Positions 10,957 to 21,849 of a stretch of DNA of 64,000 nucleotides are shown here, in pieces (position 1 is the first letter of the stretch; each line of letters starts with the position of its first letter). The notes under the pieces were generated by a model that made no database searches, had not been told where the DNA came from, and saw nothing but the letters and a program-made list of their open reading frames with translations. Made by a program: the position numbers and the translations under genes. This DNA is from Proales similis (lineage: Eukaryota; Rotifera; Eurotatoria; Ploima; Proalidae): assembly GCA_019059635.1 (NCBI GenBank), contig JAGVRJ010000015.1, positions 248,001 through 312,000 of the forward strand, in the 5' to 3' direction.

Positions 10957-11757
10957 TGGTTCTCGATGATATTTAGTCAAATTCTGTTTCTATCTATGCT
11001 CTGGGCTTTGCACTCACATGATCGATTACCAATCCCGATTTGCCTTTTATCAATTTCTCTTCTCTCTTTGCCTCTCTACGTTCGGCCCGATCTTCCTTTG
11101 TCAATATTGATCAGGCAGTCATCGATTTTAATTGACAGAAATGTCTCACATGGCACCAGGGGTCCTTCTCTTTGACAAATTTCTCACCTCCAAAGTAACA
11201 AAAACAAGAGCCAGGCAAAGCAGGAGAATAAGAACTGAAAGAGCAATCATGCGCTCTTGACATTGGAAGCGGTGTCGGCGAGAATGCTTGCAGGCTTCTG
11301 ATTTATTAATAAGACGCTCGCGCGCGAGGCGACGAATATGAAACGCTCTCGCTAAGTTAATTGAGCCCACGCCGCATCGAATGTTGTCAAATTTCAAGTT
11401 TAGTTTGCTGCTGCGGATTGAAACTTGCCGACTGAAACAGAAGCCGGTAATTTGGCGCTTCCAGCTCAGTTTGCATCAACTCTGGCCCGTTTGATGATCG
11501 ACTAGCAGTCACCTTAAAGTTTGATTTACTTTTGGGCCACTTGCAGCCGTCGGCAAAGCGAGGCAAAGATAATAACCCGGAGCCAGACTCACTCACTCAG
11601 TGTGTTTCCTTCTCGCTCTTGGCCCATCTCGTTTTTTCCATGTTCTCATTTAATATTCGAGCAGCAGCAGCAGGAGAAACAAGCTTACCAGACAAACATT
11701 GCGAAAGCGCCTCGCTTGAGTTGCGCTTTGTATGAGTGAATGTGTTTCTCTTTCGCA

Positions 11758-11792
<35 letters not shown>

Positions 11793-14700
11793 CAGCGGGG
11801 CGTTGGTGTTTTTACAAGCAAACCGTTTGCACAACTTGCCTCCACAACTTGCTGGTCCCGCCGCACACACTTGCTTGGCAGCCCCTGTCTCTGCATTGCT
11901 TCATCTCGTTGCGAGTGAAATTAATTAACTTGTGTGATTAGTTTACGATGGCTGCCAGTACACAACTGCTTCTGGTGCTGTAGCTGAGGCCAAATTGAGT
12001 TTTAAGAGAGCGAGAACAAACGGAGATGTTCGCACTCGTTTCGATTGCCATTATCCCTAATTATCAAGCGGAGCGAGTCAAGCATGCAAGAGCCGAGCGA
12101 GGCGACATTAAACGCTAAATCAGTTCAAAGTGAGCCACCTCTGCGTCGTTCTTAATTGCATTCAACCTATTCGCTTCGCCTTGCTCGCGCTCGGGCTTCG
12201 ACCATTAGAGTGCACTGGCAACGCACACATTTAAGCGACCAGCAATTCAGCGAGTAATTCTGCGCTGATTACCGACAGGCAGCTTTGATAACAAGCTCGT
12301 GGTGAGTAGGTTTCCACAGCAGAGCTGCTCCGAACCGCGTGATCCCTAATTTGCCGCCCATCATGGCACCACCTTGCGTTCATCAAGCTCAAGAATCAGA
12401 CGTGATTAGCCAACTTGCGCTTCCGCATCCAGCTTCGACTCAGAATGATAGGACGGTTTCGGTGGCTGCTGGTGCTACTAATTACTCGCTAATTCATCTA
12501 CCTGTCGACCACGACAACGACGAATGCAACGGCGTTAAGCGGCATTAATTAATAATCGAAAACGAATTAAATCGAACATTAACACCGGATTTGACGTTTT
12601 ATTTAGATTTGCGATGATTGCGCACAAAAATGCCAGGTCTCGTTTCTCGAATTACCAGCTGCCTCTTTTCCTTCATTATTCTTCTTCACTTGCCTCGACT
12701 CCAGATACTTCTGCTGCGAGTCTGGCCGAGTTGGAAACAAATCAAATGATTCCCGGCACACTGTTCGAATAACGGATGAGTCGATTCGGTTGTCGTCACA
12801 CGATTGTGGCGTTTTTGTTGCCGTTTCTGTCTCATTCTGGCTAGAGAGCGGATTGCAAGCGTCTAAATGAGAATGAGCCAAAACGCAATTTTCTCATTTC
12901 CATTCTCATTGGTCTGCAGTTGTGAAATGAGGAAGAAGAAGCTCACACTCGACTGGGCATGGCATTGGCATGAGGTCATTCGGACGGAAACGAATCGCAT
13001 CGATTTCTTCATCTCTCACTTGCTCAAGCGGCCACACATCCTTTCCGGCAACGTGTTTCCCGCTTTCAGGCAGACTAAAACGCGTTCGTTCTGGTGCATT
13101 TAGACAAAGTCGATCGCTTGCGAAATGCAATCGCAGCGCCGGCCAATATTAGACAAGTCGAGAGAGAGAGAGAGAGAGAGCAAAAAGAGAGCAGCGCGCC
13201 GACGAGCGGGCGAAAAAGTGAAGACGGTGCTGGCTTCAAGTGCTTGAGTGCCTTAAGCGGCACAAATTGAATTCGCGTCTGAATCGAATTTCAGGCAATT
13301 AGCACAATTCTCCAAGTGCCGCTTGCTTCTTGCATATTGGATTAGCCAAGGCACTTGTCGTCGTCGTTGTTCATTGTCGCCTTCGTATTCGTCATTTGCT
13401 ATCTTGGCCGCCTTTTTCGCTCATCTCTATTTTCTCAAGCATCGCATTTTCCTCTAATTCGATCGAGCGCCGCTGAAATCAATCAATGTCCCGCAGGCAA
13501 AAAGCAAAGAGCGACGACAAAGTAAGCTGAGCTGAAGAGAATGAATCAGTCAAATGGATCGGAATGTTGTCAAATGGCAACGCGCAACTTTGCCTCTGTG
13601 TAAGCACTCTCACTCTCTCACACACACACACGGCCATGCAACAAACAAACGCTTCGTTTGTTTGCCTCTTCTTGTCTCTATCTCTCCCTCTCTCTCTGTG
13701 TCTCTTTGGCCAATGTGTCTATTTTCTGCTTTCTTAACGCGACCGACTATTTGAGCAGTTGGATGTCAGTCAAAGAGGAAGAGAGAGAGAGGGGCGAAAG
13801 AGAAATTCGCTTGAGCTTACAAATTCTCCTGCATTCATTTGAGTCTAATTCACTTGAGAATGCTCTGCTCGGCTTGCTCTCTTCCCCGAGACACCATAAT
13901 CATGCTTCTTATCATCCTCATCTTGGCCCCGATCGGCATCATCTTCTGCCTTCGCCATCGCATCATTGTGATTGCTAATCGCCCGCCCCTGCCACTTGCA
14001 GTCAACACCAGCACCGACGGCTGCACAATTCTCTCTCTCTCTCTCTCTCAGAGGGCTAGTTAAAACAAAGAGCGCACACGCATCGGGCTGCACACACGTC
14101 AACGAACAAGAGCGTAATCCAGCTCTTCATTTTCGGTCTATTCTGGAATTTGTGTGTTCGATTTTCGAGCGAGTCGAGTACGACCTTGACACTATCAGTG
14201 CGACAGAGGCAGCAACCAGCCAAACATAGCACGCAAATATTTGAAAAGATTGAGCGATAAGCGGTCCCAAAAAAGCAGACGAGAGTTTCCATTCGAGTCG
14301 GGCCTCTTTTTTTTTCTCGGCAACATTATCGCGGCTGATAATGCAAATGCCGCTTTAATCGGCCACTCGAGTGGCTCTTTAGCTCTCTACTCTGCTCGTC
14401 GCCGTTCGATCAGTTTCAAGGACATTTTCTATTCTGTTTGTGTGTGGCTCGCTCAGTCTTGAGTTGCTCAGTGACCTGGCTGTTTGAACTTTTCTCCTAA
14501 TGGCTGTCAACCGTTCCCTTGTCTGGCCCGTCCTCTTTGCCCACACTGCGAATTTAATTTGAAACGAGCAGACGAGTGCCACTTTCCTGGCCACTTGTCG
14601 GCAGTTGTCTGCTGCTCTTGTCACTCTACCGAGCATCATTCAGCTCGAGTCTGAGCTCGTTCCTCTTCTCGATTCTGGCCCTCTTCAGATTGGTCTGGCA

Positions 14701-14859
14701 CTCTTCAGTTTATTCAGCACCGTTTAGACAAGCGATTTAGATTTTGCTTCGCAATTCAATTTGTTGCTTTAATCATCGAAGCATGAAATTTGCAAGTGTC
14801 TGGGCATCATTGTCGTCATTAGGAGCAACAAGCACACTCTTCTAACCAGATCAGGAGAA

Positions 14860-17800
14860 ATGCTCGTGAATAGAGCGCCGAATCGTCCTCGTCTTCTGGC
14901 TTCTCTCATCGTCGTCTGGTCGCTGGTGACCAGCGTCTGCGAATGCGTCTCAAATTTAGACCCGGACACGTCCAAGCTTCAAGTGGACTATTGCGAAAGT
15001 TGCGACATCTACATCGGTGGCCTGTTTCCCGTGCACGCGCCCAAGTACATGCGCGAGGACACAGGCGAGAACGCTGAGCCCAAAGAGGCAGAGACCTATG
15101 CCGACCACTTCATGAGCCGCTATTTCCTCAACGAGGTCGGCTGCGGCGAAATAAAAAAAGAGCGCGGCATCCAGCGTCTGGAGGCGATGCTCTTCGCCAT
15201 CGATCTCATAAACAATCGAAGCGATCTGCTGCCCAACCTGAAGCTGGGCACCAAGATCTACGACACGTGCGACCGTGACACGATCGCTCTCGACCGAACC
15301 ATAAAGTTCATCGGCGACTACTATCTGATGAACGAAGAGAAGCTCGAACAGGACTTTGTCTGTGCGAGTGGCCGTCAAGTGACCAAAAATGTGAAGCGAA
15401 TCAACCAGCGGCGAGTGATCGGCGTGATCGGCGCCGCCAGTAGCTCCGTCTCGGTTCAAGTGGCCAATCTCCTGCGCATATTCAAGGTGCCGCAGATCAG
15501 CTACGCGTCCACCAGCCCCGAGCTGAGCAATAAGGAGCGCTTTCCCTATTTCTCGCGCGTGCTGCCCTCTGACAAGCTTCAGGCGGAGGCGATGGCCACT
15601 CTGGTGCATCACCTCGGCTGGAACTACGTGATCACCTTGTCCGAGGAGGGCAACCTCGGCGGCATCGACACCTTCATGACCAACTTGAAGGGCAAAAGTA
15701 AGAAATGAAGCGCCGTACGCCTCCTCTACCTGCTCGCCTCAATCTCGCTCGTTCATTCGTAAAGAGGTATGCATCGCTGGCTCCTACACCATTTCGCAGA
15801 CGGCGTCCGAGGACTATGTGGCGGAGATCTTGCGCGAGATGCGCAAAGACCGAGCGCGCGGCGTCGTCATGTTTCTCCAAGATCACAACATTCGGTGAGT
15901 AGACGCACCTGGTTGGACAGAGAGCAAGACCTTTCTCACAGTTGCTTGCTGGCGTTTAGGAAGCTGCTCAAACTGGTCAAGCGCTTGAACATGACCGGAC
16001 ACTTTTTGTGGGTGGCAAGCGACGGCTGGGGCACCAAGCAAGAGTCGATAAACTCGAACGATCAGGCGGCCGAGGGCGCCATCACTTTCCTTCCAAAGTC
16101 GTACGAGATCAAGGAGTTTAACGACTACTTCAAGCGGCTGCGTCCGGCCACCAACAAGAGAAATCCGTGGTTCGTCGAGTACTGGGAAGAGCAGTTCAAC
16201 TGCACACTTGGCGCCACAGCTGAGACCTCGTCTCTGCGCCAGAAGCGGCTCAGACGAGTGCAGTGCAGCGGCGAGGAAGAGCTCAACTTTGCCCAGGACG
16301 GGTTCATTCATTTCGTGATCGACAGCGTGTTCGCAATGGCGCACGCCATTCAGGACCTCGCCGACCAGCACTGCAGCAACCTGCTCGGACAGCAGCTGCT
16401 CAACTGTCTGCACAACAAGCCGATTGCCGGACCAGGACTGCTGCTGGCCATTCGCAATGTCGAGTTCATCTCAATCACGGGACGCCAAGTGCAGTTTAGC
16501 AAGGACCGAGAGAACATGGGCGACGGCCTGGCGCCCTTTGAAATATTTCAATACCAGCAGGACCAGAGCGGCCGCTTTGGCTACACGAAAATAAGCGAAT
16601 GGGAGAAGAACAAGCCGTTCGACTTGAACATGAGCCAGCTAAAGTGGCCGGACGGCGTGGTGCCCAAGTCGGTCTGCAGAGACGAGTGCGGCGTCGGCGA
16701 GATAAAGCAGGGCGACGTCTGCTGCTGGGTGTGCGTCAAATGCGACGAGAACGAGTACGTGTCGGTGGACGGCAGCCGCTGCATACCGTGCCCTCAGGGC
16801 TACGGGCCGGACGCAAACCGCACCGCTTGTGTGCGACTCGAGATCGAGTACTTGAAGTTCAACTCGCCGTTCACCATCGTGCCGCTCATCTTCTCGCTAA
16901 TCGGCATCATATTCACCTCGTTCTGCATTTACGTGTTCATCCGCTACAACGACACGCCCATAATTAAGGCGAGCGGCAGAGAGCTGTGCTACATGCTGCT
17001 CGCCGGCATCATGATGTGCTACCTGATCACGATACCGCTGGTGACCAAGCCGACCGTGCCCTCGTGCTACATGCTGCGCTTCGGCGTCAGTCTGAGTCTC
17101 ACCATCTGCTTGTCGGCCTTGTTCACCAAGACCAATCGTCTGTCGCGCATATTCAACAGCAGCCTGAAAAAGGCGCGCCAGGCGAGCTACGTGAGTCCCA
17201 AGTCGCAGCTCGTCATCTGCTCTTCCATAATCAGCGTCCAGCTGGTCGGCATCATTGTCTGGACCGTCCTCACGCCGCCCGACATTCGCTATGACTTTAA
17301 CGACCCGCAGCGTGTCATACTCGAATGCAACAGCCAGTACGTTCACTTGGCCGTCTCGTTCGTCTACAACATGTTCCTGGTCGTCTTGTGCACCATCTAC
17401 GCGATCAAGACCAGGTGAGTGTGTCCGGCTCTTTCCAAGTCCTCTCGTTGTCTCTCTCTTTCTCTGTCTCTCGTCCCCTCTCCGTCTGTCTGTCTGGTCC
17501 GTCTGTGTTTCTCTCTCTCTCTCTCTCTGTCTGTGCCAGACTCACTGATGCTCACTGATCAAAAATAGGAAAATTCCGGAAAACTTCAACGAGGCGCGCT
17601 TCATCGGCTTCACCATGTACTCGATCTGCATCATCTGGACCGCGTTCATACCCATCTACTTTGGCACGACCGCAGCGGCGGGCTCTAGCAAGTACCCGAA
17701 GAACAACTACAAAGTAAGCGGCCGACTGGCGTCTTTTGGCTAACGCAGAATGCTAGACCCTTTCAAGATTCAATTGACCACAATGGCCATGTGTCTGAAC

Positions 17801-19178
17801 CTGAGCGCCTACGTGATCTTGTTCTGCCTCTTTCTGCCCAAGCTCAGAGTGGTCCTGCTCAAGCCGAACAAGAACATTCGAAGCAAGAGCGGCAATCTGG
17901 CCAAAGCGGTCGCTTCGCGCCAGCTCAGCAAATACAACACAAACATGACCAGTCCGACGGTGATCGAAAAGTCGTACACCACTCGAGTGAGCTCCGGCAG
18001 TCTCACTGGTTCGCCTGGTAAGTGAGCACCACTGTTTGAGTGTTCAAAGCGTTCAATTTGACTTGTTCGGCCCGCGACTAGTCAATCACCACGCGCGTAA
18101 AATGACTCTGGTCAAAGACGAGAACAACAACAACAGCACACGAGTGAGCATGCAGGAGGCGAGCTCGTTCGGCTGCCGCCTCGAGACAGTCGAGTGCAGC
18201 AGGAGCGACGCAGAGGAAATGCTCGAGTTGACTCAGCTCGAGTCTGTGAAGGAGACGGCCACCGATAGCGGTGCGGTCGAGTCACAGCCGCTGGTCGACG
18301 AGCGATACGACGAGAAAAAGAGCTGCGGCCTCAAAATACGCAACTCAATTTCACTGACCGAGAACGTCGTCTACGCGGACGTGAGCGAGGCGGACAACGA
18401 CGATTATGACGATTGCCTCCTAACCGACGAAGAGACAATCAAACGAATAAAGAGCAAAAACCTCAAGTCGATTCGAATTGCCTTCTCACGCAGCAGCTCG
18501 GAGGACAACACGTGCTACTACTATTTATCATTTAATCCCAAGCAAGAGGCAACATGCAGACCAGCAGTGGCCGGCACGAGCACGAGCATCAGTCTGAGCA
18601 GCAGCACGATGGTCGGCAACGAAGACCAAGCGACGGGCTTGAAGGCCAAAGTGAACAGACTGAGAGGCGCAAGTCTGGAGCGCGAGCTTGTGCTCAAGCG
18701 AGACGAGCTGGCACAAGCCGAGGCCGACTCGAGCGTTACCGGTGTGAGCGAGCAGGTGAGCGACGAGCTCATCAAAAAGGTCGTTCAGCGCTGCTTCGAG
18801 CAGATCAGCAAAAACAAAGACCTCAGCAATCACTGTGTGCTGATCAAGCGCGGCGCCGAGGAGGCGGCCGACTCTTGCAGCGAGCAGCAAATTAAATTTG
18901 TCAACGTGACCAAACTGGCCGAGAAGGGCGTCTCGTCGTTCGATCAGGCAGAGGCCGAGCTGCGTGCCAAAGTTCAGACGAGGGCCGAGCTGAAACCGTC
19001 GACCAGCGGCTCTCTCTCCTCCTTGTCGTCTGTGTCTTTGTCGATCGAAAATCCGTACTTGAAGCAAATGGTGGCCAAAAAAGCCAGCGAGCTGAACACT
19101 GCGCCCGTCAACACTGTTCTATTTAATCAGACAAATCACCTGAACGATTTGTACAGTTTAAAGATCACGTTTGTCTGA
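14860..19178 (+). CDS. Metabotropic glutamate receptor-like class C GPCR
   Basis: Six exons, 14860-15697, 15765-15894, 15960-17414, 17569-17713, 17768-18017 and 18082-19178, give 1304 residues. In order: signal peptide ([15 protein letters not shown]), Venus-flytrap ligand domain, cysteine-rich domain (about 555-615, with CCWVC), seven helices (about 625-882, with [12 protein letters not shown]) and an unusually long tail of about 420 residues. Of the glutamate contacts known from mGluR1, R106, S195, T218 and D238 are present, but the equivalent of Y236 is L266 and the equivalent of K409 is Phe. The acceptor at 17767 (TTTCAAG) is chosen because nearer AGs break the frame. AATAAA is at 19240-19245. 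Confidence 0.9.
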
Positions 19179-19239
19179 TCTCGATTTATTTCTCTCTTAA
19201 TAGACTGCCGCTTCTGCTGCTTGTTTTTCGATTGTCTTG

Positions 19240-19245
19240 AATAAA
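19240..19245 (+). terminator. Polyadenylation signal AATAAA of the glutamate receptor gene
   Basis: AATAAA 62 bp after the stop codon. The converging lectin gene ends at 19295, so the two 3' ends are about 50 bp apart. Confidence 0.6.
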
Positions 19246-19294
19246 TTTTTAAATTTTTCAACAAAAACACTTCATTTTAGCGAACAAAAGTAGT

Positions 19295-20093
19295 TTAGTC
19301 AAACAGCTGGCAGACCATTAGAACGCCCGAGAAATCGCAGGGCGCGTCGTGGAAAAGCATGTCAATCCAACTTATCACACACAGTTCAGTCGAAGCTCCA
19401 TTTGGCTCACCTAGATCCCAAAGCCCGGCTTGCACATCGCTCATGTCATTTAGCCATTTGAATTGACCCGGTGAAACTAGACCCGCTCCGACCTGAAATC
19501 TGTCGATTAGAGAGGACATTTACGTTTTGGCTTGGATAGAAACAGACCCAAAATTTTTGATTGAAAGCAAGCGAATGATTCATGAATCTGGTTTTGAAGT
19601 TGTTTAGCTTTTGCTGCGTCTTGAAGGTGACCAGCTGGGCTCCTTTGCTCTGGCACTCGGCCAATGCGTTCGCTTGAGAGAAATAAGAGCCGAAATAGTA
19701 GCAGTTGTCCATGTGGGCCACAAAGCCGCTCGGACACTGCACTGGGCCTTGCTTGACATAGATCCGAGAATGGGGCCAGGACTGCACCTCGGACAGCGAG
19801 GAAAAGTTAGGCACCATGGAGAAGAGCTGGCAGTCCGTGGTCATCTGATCGAACTGAACGCTCAGACAATCGCTGAGCTGATTGCAGAGCAAGAGGCAGC
19901 GAATGAGGCTGTCTGCCGACACCGACTGAAGGCTGAAGGCCGAAGCAAAAGTGTTGGTGACACGCAGAGAGTCGGGCGATTGGCCTGCGTTCAGCGAGAA
20001 GACATCATGGTAGAGAAGGGGCCCGCTCGGGCCTACCACGGCCCTGGCATATCCAACCAGAGCCAGCCAAGTGAGTTGCAACACAAGTTCCAT
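19295..20093 (-). CDS. Secreted C-type lectin with apple-like N-terminal domain (lectin a)
   Basis: Two exons, 20093-19524 and 19492-19295, encode 255 residues. A signal peptide (LVLQLTWLALVGYA) is followed by a cysteine-bearing, PAN/apple-like region (CLLLCNQLSDCLSVQF...DCQLF) and a C-type lectin fold with CPSGF, LVTFKTQQK, FKWLND and the sugar-type motif EPN in LGEPNGASTELC. EPN in this loop usually goes with mannose-type calcium-dependent binding. The intron (19523-19493) is only 31 bp, with GTAAAT and TTTCAG ends and keeps phase 0. Its closest relative in the window is lectin e at 41.3 kb. It lies just downstream of an FN3/GPI gene on the same strand, as lectin e does. Confidence 0.82.
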
Positions 20094-20346
20094 ATTTGGT
20101 TTTGTTTCCTTCAAAGTGTCGGGCACAGTTGTGCTTGCTTGATTGGCGCTCAAGCGCAAATTCACTGAGTAAACAAAGGCAGTGATATTTCTGGCAAGAC
20201 TCGACTCGTTTGTCCCACGCAGTTTATTCATGAGCCATTTAGCGGGCAGATTTCTATTTGGTTTGCCTCTAGAACCCAAAATGACAACCAACGGCCGTCG
20301 ACGTCAAACCCCGAGAGTTCTAAAACAGCACATTTTACTTAATCAA

Positions 20347-21240
20347 CTAAGCAAGAGCCGGGCAAAAAAGAGCAGCCAAAGTAAACAAAAACAAGGGAGT
20401 GCTCGTCGACGACATTTTTCCAACTCGTGAAGTTGGAGTGGTGCTCTCGACCGACGGAGAATAACTAATCGCGCTCCAGTCTCCTTCAAGGTATTGATCG
20501 AGACACTGCTCGGGCACCTGATACTTGTCGCCATAGCACCCAAGTGAATTCACGCCTCTCACGTAGAAGCTCAATTCAGCTGTGAGCCAGTCTGGCTGTA
20601 GGCCAATCGACAGAGGAGAGGAAGTGAAATTCTTGTTTTCATAGATCAGCTGGCCTCTGCTCTCCTTTCGGATTTCTACCTCATAGCGGCACACGAACGG
20701 AGCATTGGTGTTTTGCGGCTGGCTCCATTCGAGGCGGCTCGGGAGAGGACTGTGGTCGTCTGTAGTCAACCTCAGATCTAGCACGGCTGATGGTCTCTCC
20801 ACACAGCTGAAGACTTCGATCGTGTCCGGCTTAGGTCGCAGCTCTCGCTGAACCAATGAAAAGGTCAAAATGTAGCGAGTGAAGTAGGCCAGTGGCTCCG
20901 GACTGAGGAATTCTCTCTCCAAATCTTGCGGGCCGGAGTAGACCTGCTTGAACGAATAGGTCTTTTCGTCCGACTCGAGCTGAAGCGAGACGAATTCAAC
21001 ACATTTGCGAGCATACTCGAACAAAGAGGCGTTTGATTGCGGCTCTCGTGGCCAAATCTTGTAATAGACCTTTACCGGCCTACTCACGCTGCGCTCGCTG
21101 TTGAAGCCGTACAGCAAATAATCAGACGAGCAGCCCAAATCGGTGCTCTGCATCTGCACTGGTGCTGGGTCTTGACTGGGCTGGCCAGAGACCAGATTGG
21201 CGAGCAGAAAGAAGAAAGCGACCAACGGCTTTGACAACAT
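20347..21240 (-). CDS. GPI-anchored FN3-like surface protein, copy 1 (unknown function)
   Basis: A single exon of 297 residues. It begins with a signal peptide (PLVAFFFLLANLVSG) and ends in a Ser/Thr-rich stretch plus a hydrophobic tail without a cytosolic part (TPLFLFTLAALFCPALA), the layout of a GPI-anchored protein. The middle has a conserved Cys pattern and a fibronectin III-like strand series (RLEWSQPQ..APFVCRYEVEI..). It is homologous to the protein encoded at 42541-43458: the pairs AYFTRYILTFSLVQRE / IALTRYNISLVVRQNE and NAPFVCRYEVEI / GAPYICHYNITV match in order. I do not recognise a named family. The gene lies 253 bp upstream of lectin a. Confidence 0.75.
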   Translation of the reverse strand: MLSKPLVAFFFLLANLVSGQPSQDPAPVQMQSTDLGCSSDYLLYGFNSERSVSRPVKVYYKIWPREPQSNASLFEYARKCVEFVSLQLESDEKTYSFKQVYSGPQDLEREFLSPEPLAYFTRYILTFSLVQRELRPKPDTIEVFSCVERPSAVLDLRLTTDDHSPLPSRLEWSQPQNTNAPFVCRYEVEIRKESRGQLIYENKNFTSSPLSIGLQPDWLTAELSFYVRGVNSLGCYGDKYQVPEQCLDQYLEGDWSAISYSPSVESTTPTSRVGKMSSTSTPLFLFTLAALFCPALA

Positions 21241-21849
21241 AATCTCACTTGACGCACAGTCGAGTCAAATGCATCGCAATTGCAATGCAGCCATCAAGCA
21301 GCTCGTGTTATCACATATTTATCTCGCGCGCTTATTGCCACTCGACAAGAACACCGTTGCTCGTCAATGATTGGTCCATTTGCCAACACTGCATCATCAC
21401 CAAGGGATTCAAGCGACCACATTGAGAACATGTTTTGAATTGTTGCGAAATTATTTCCTCGAGCCGTTTTGTCAGATTGCGCAGGTAAGAGACAGAGAAC
21501 CTAGAAAGCCTAAATAGTCAGTTCTGATTATAACACAAAAGCTACATTAAATTAAAATAATCAAGCATAAGAAAGTCTTGAATTATTCAAAATTTTATAG
21601 CGCTATCGATCATTTGCTTCAGGTTAGCCTTGAATCCTTTTGCCAAGTCCTTCTTTAAATCTCTTAACCGTTCAAGTCGAAAGAGGCGTTTGCTTTGGTT
21701 CAACTCGCTCAATCGATCGCCTGAACTAATGAGAGAGACAGAGAATTTAGCCTTGAAAATTTGAGAATTTTATTGCCATAGATGTTGAGGAAATGACTTT
21801 GGACAGCAACTTGGACCGGATTATGGCAGCAAGGAAGTCGAGAGGCGAA
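21241..21849. other. Spacer between FN3/GPI copy 1 and TUBD1
   Basis: Holds the promoter of the FN3/GPI gene and the 3' end of TUBD1. TTTATT at 21769-21774 reads AATAAA on the minus strand, 75 bp after the TUBD1 stop. No other gene seen. Confidence 0.55.

Larger units (their letters stand above)
9231..14859. other. 5.6 kb gene-poor region upstream of the glutamate receptor
   Basis: No open frame here shows domain likeness, codon bias like the neighbours, or plausible splice partners. The stretch holds CT/GA microsatellites (10779-10864, 10931-10956, 13157-13180, 14032-14050), a GT/GA run near 11760-11790, several TAATTA-type AT-rich motifs (for example around 12545) and a perfect inverted repeat at 9626-9662. 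In a genome where most spacers are below 1 kb this is the longest non-coding block of the window. It probably carries regulatory DNA or untranslated exons of the receptor gene starting at 14860. No tRNA or rRNA was recognised. Confidence 0.5.

Noticed and set aside
10072-11175. Several overlapping open frames in the CT-rich region
   Set aside because: Their translations are mainly repeat-encoded Ser/Leu/Phe runs and there is no domain or splice context.
13565-13580. X-box-like GTTGTC-AAAT-GGCAAC
   Set aside because: The half-sites are four bases apart, outside the usual 0-3 spacing, and no ciliary gene is near.
17692-17748. Alternative intron in the glutamate receptor (donor GTACCC, acceptor CGCAG)
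   Set aside because: It keeps frame, but the GTAAGC donor at 17714 with acceptor TTTCAAG at 17767 gives the conserved join YK-IQLTT and a better donor.
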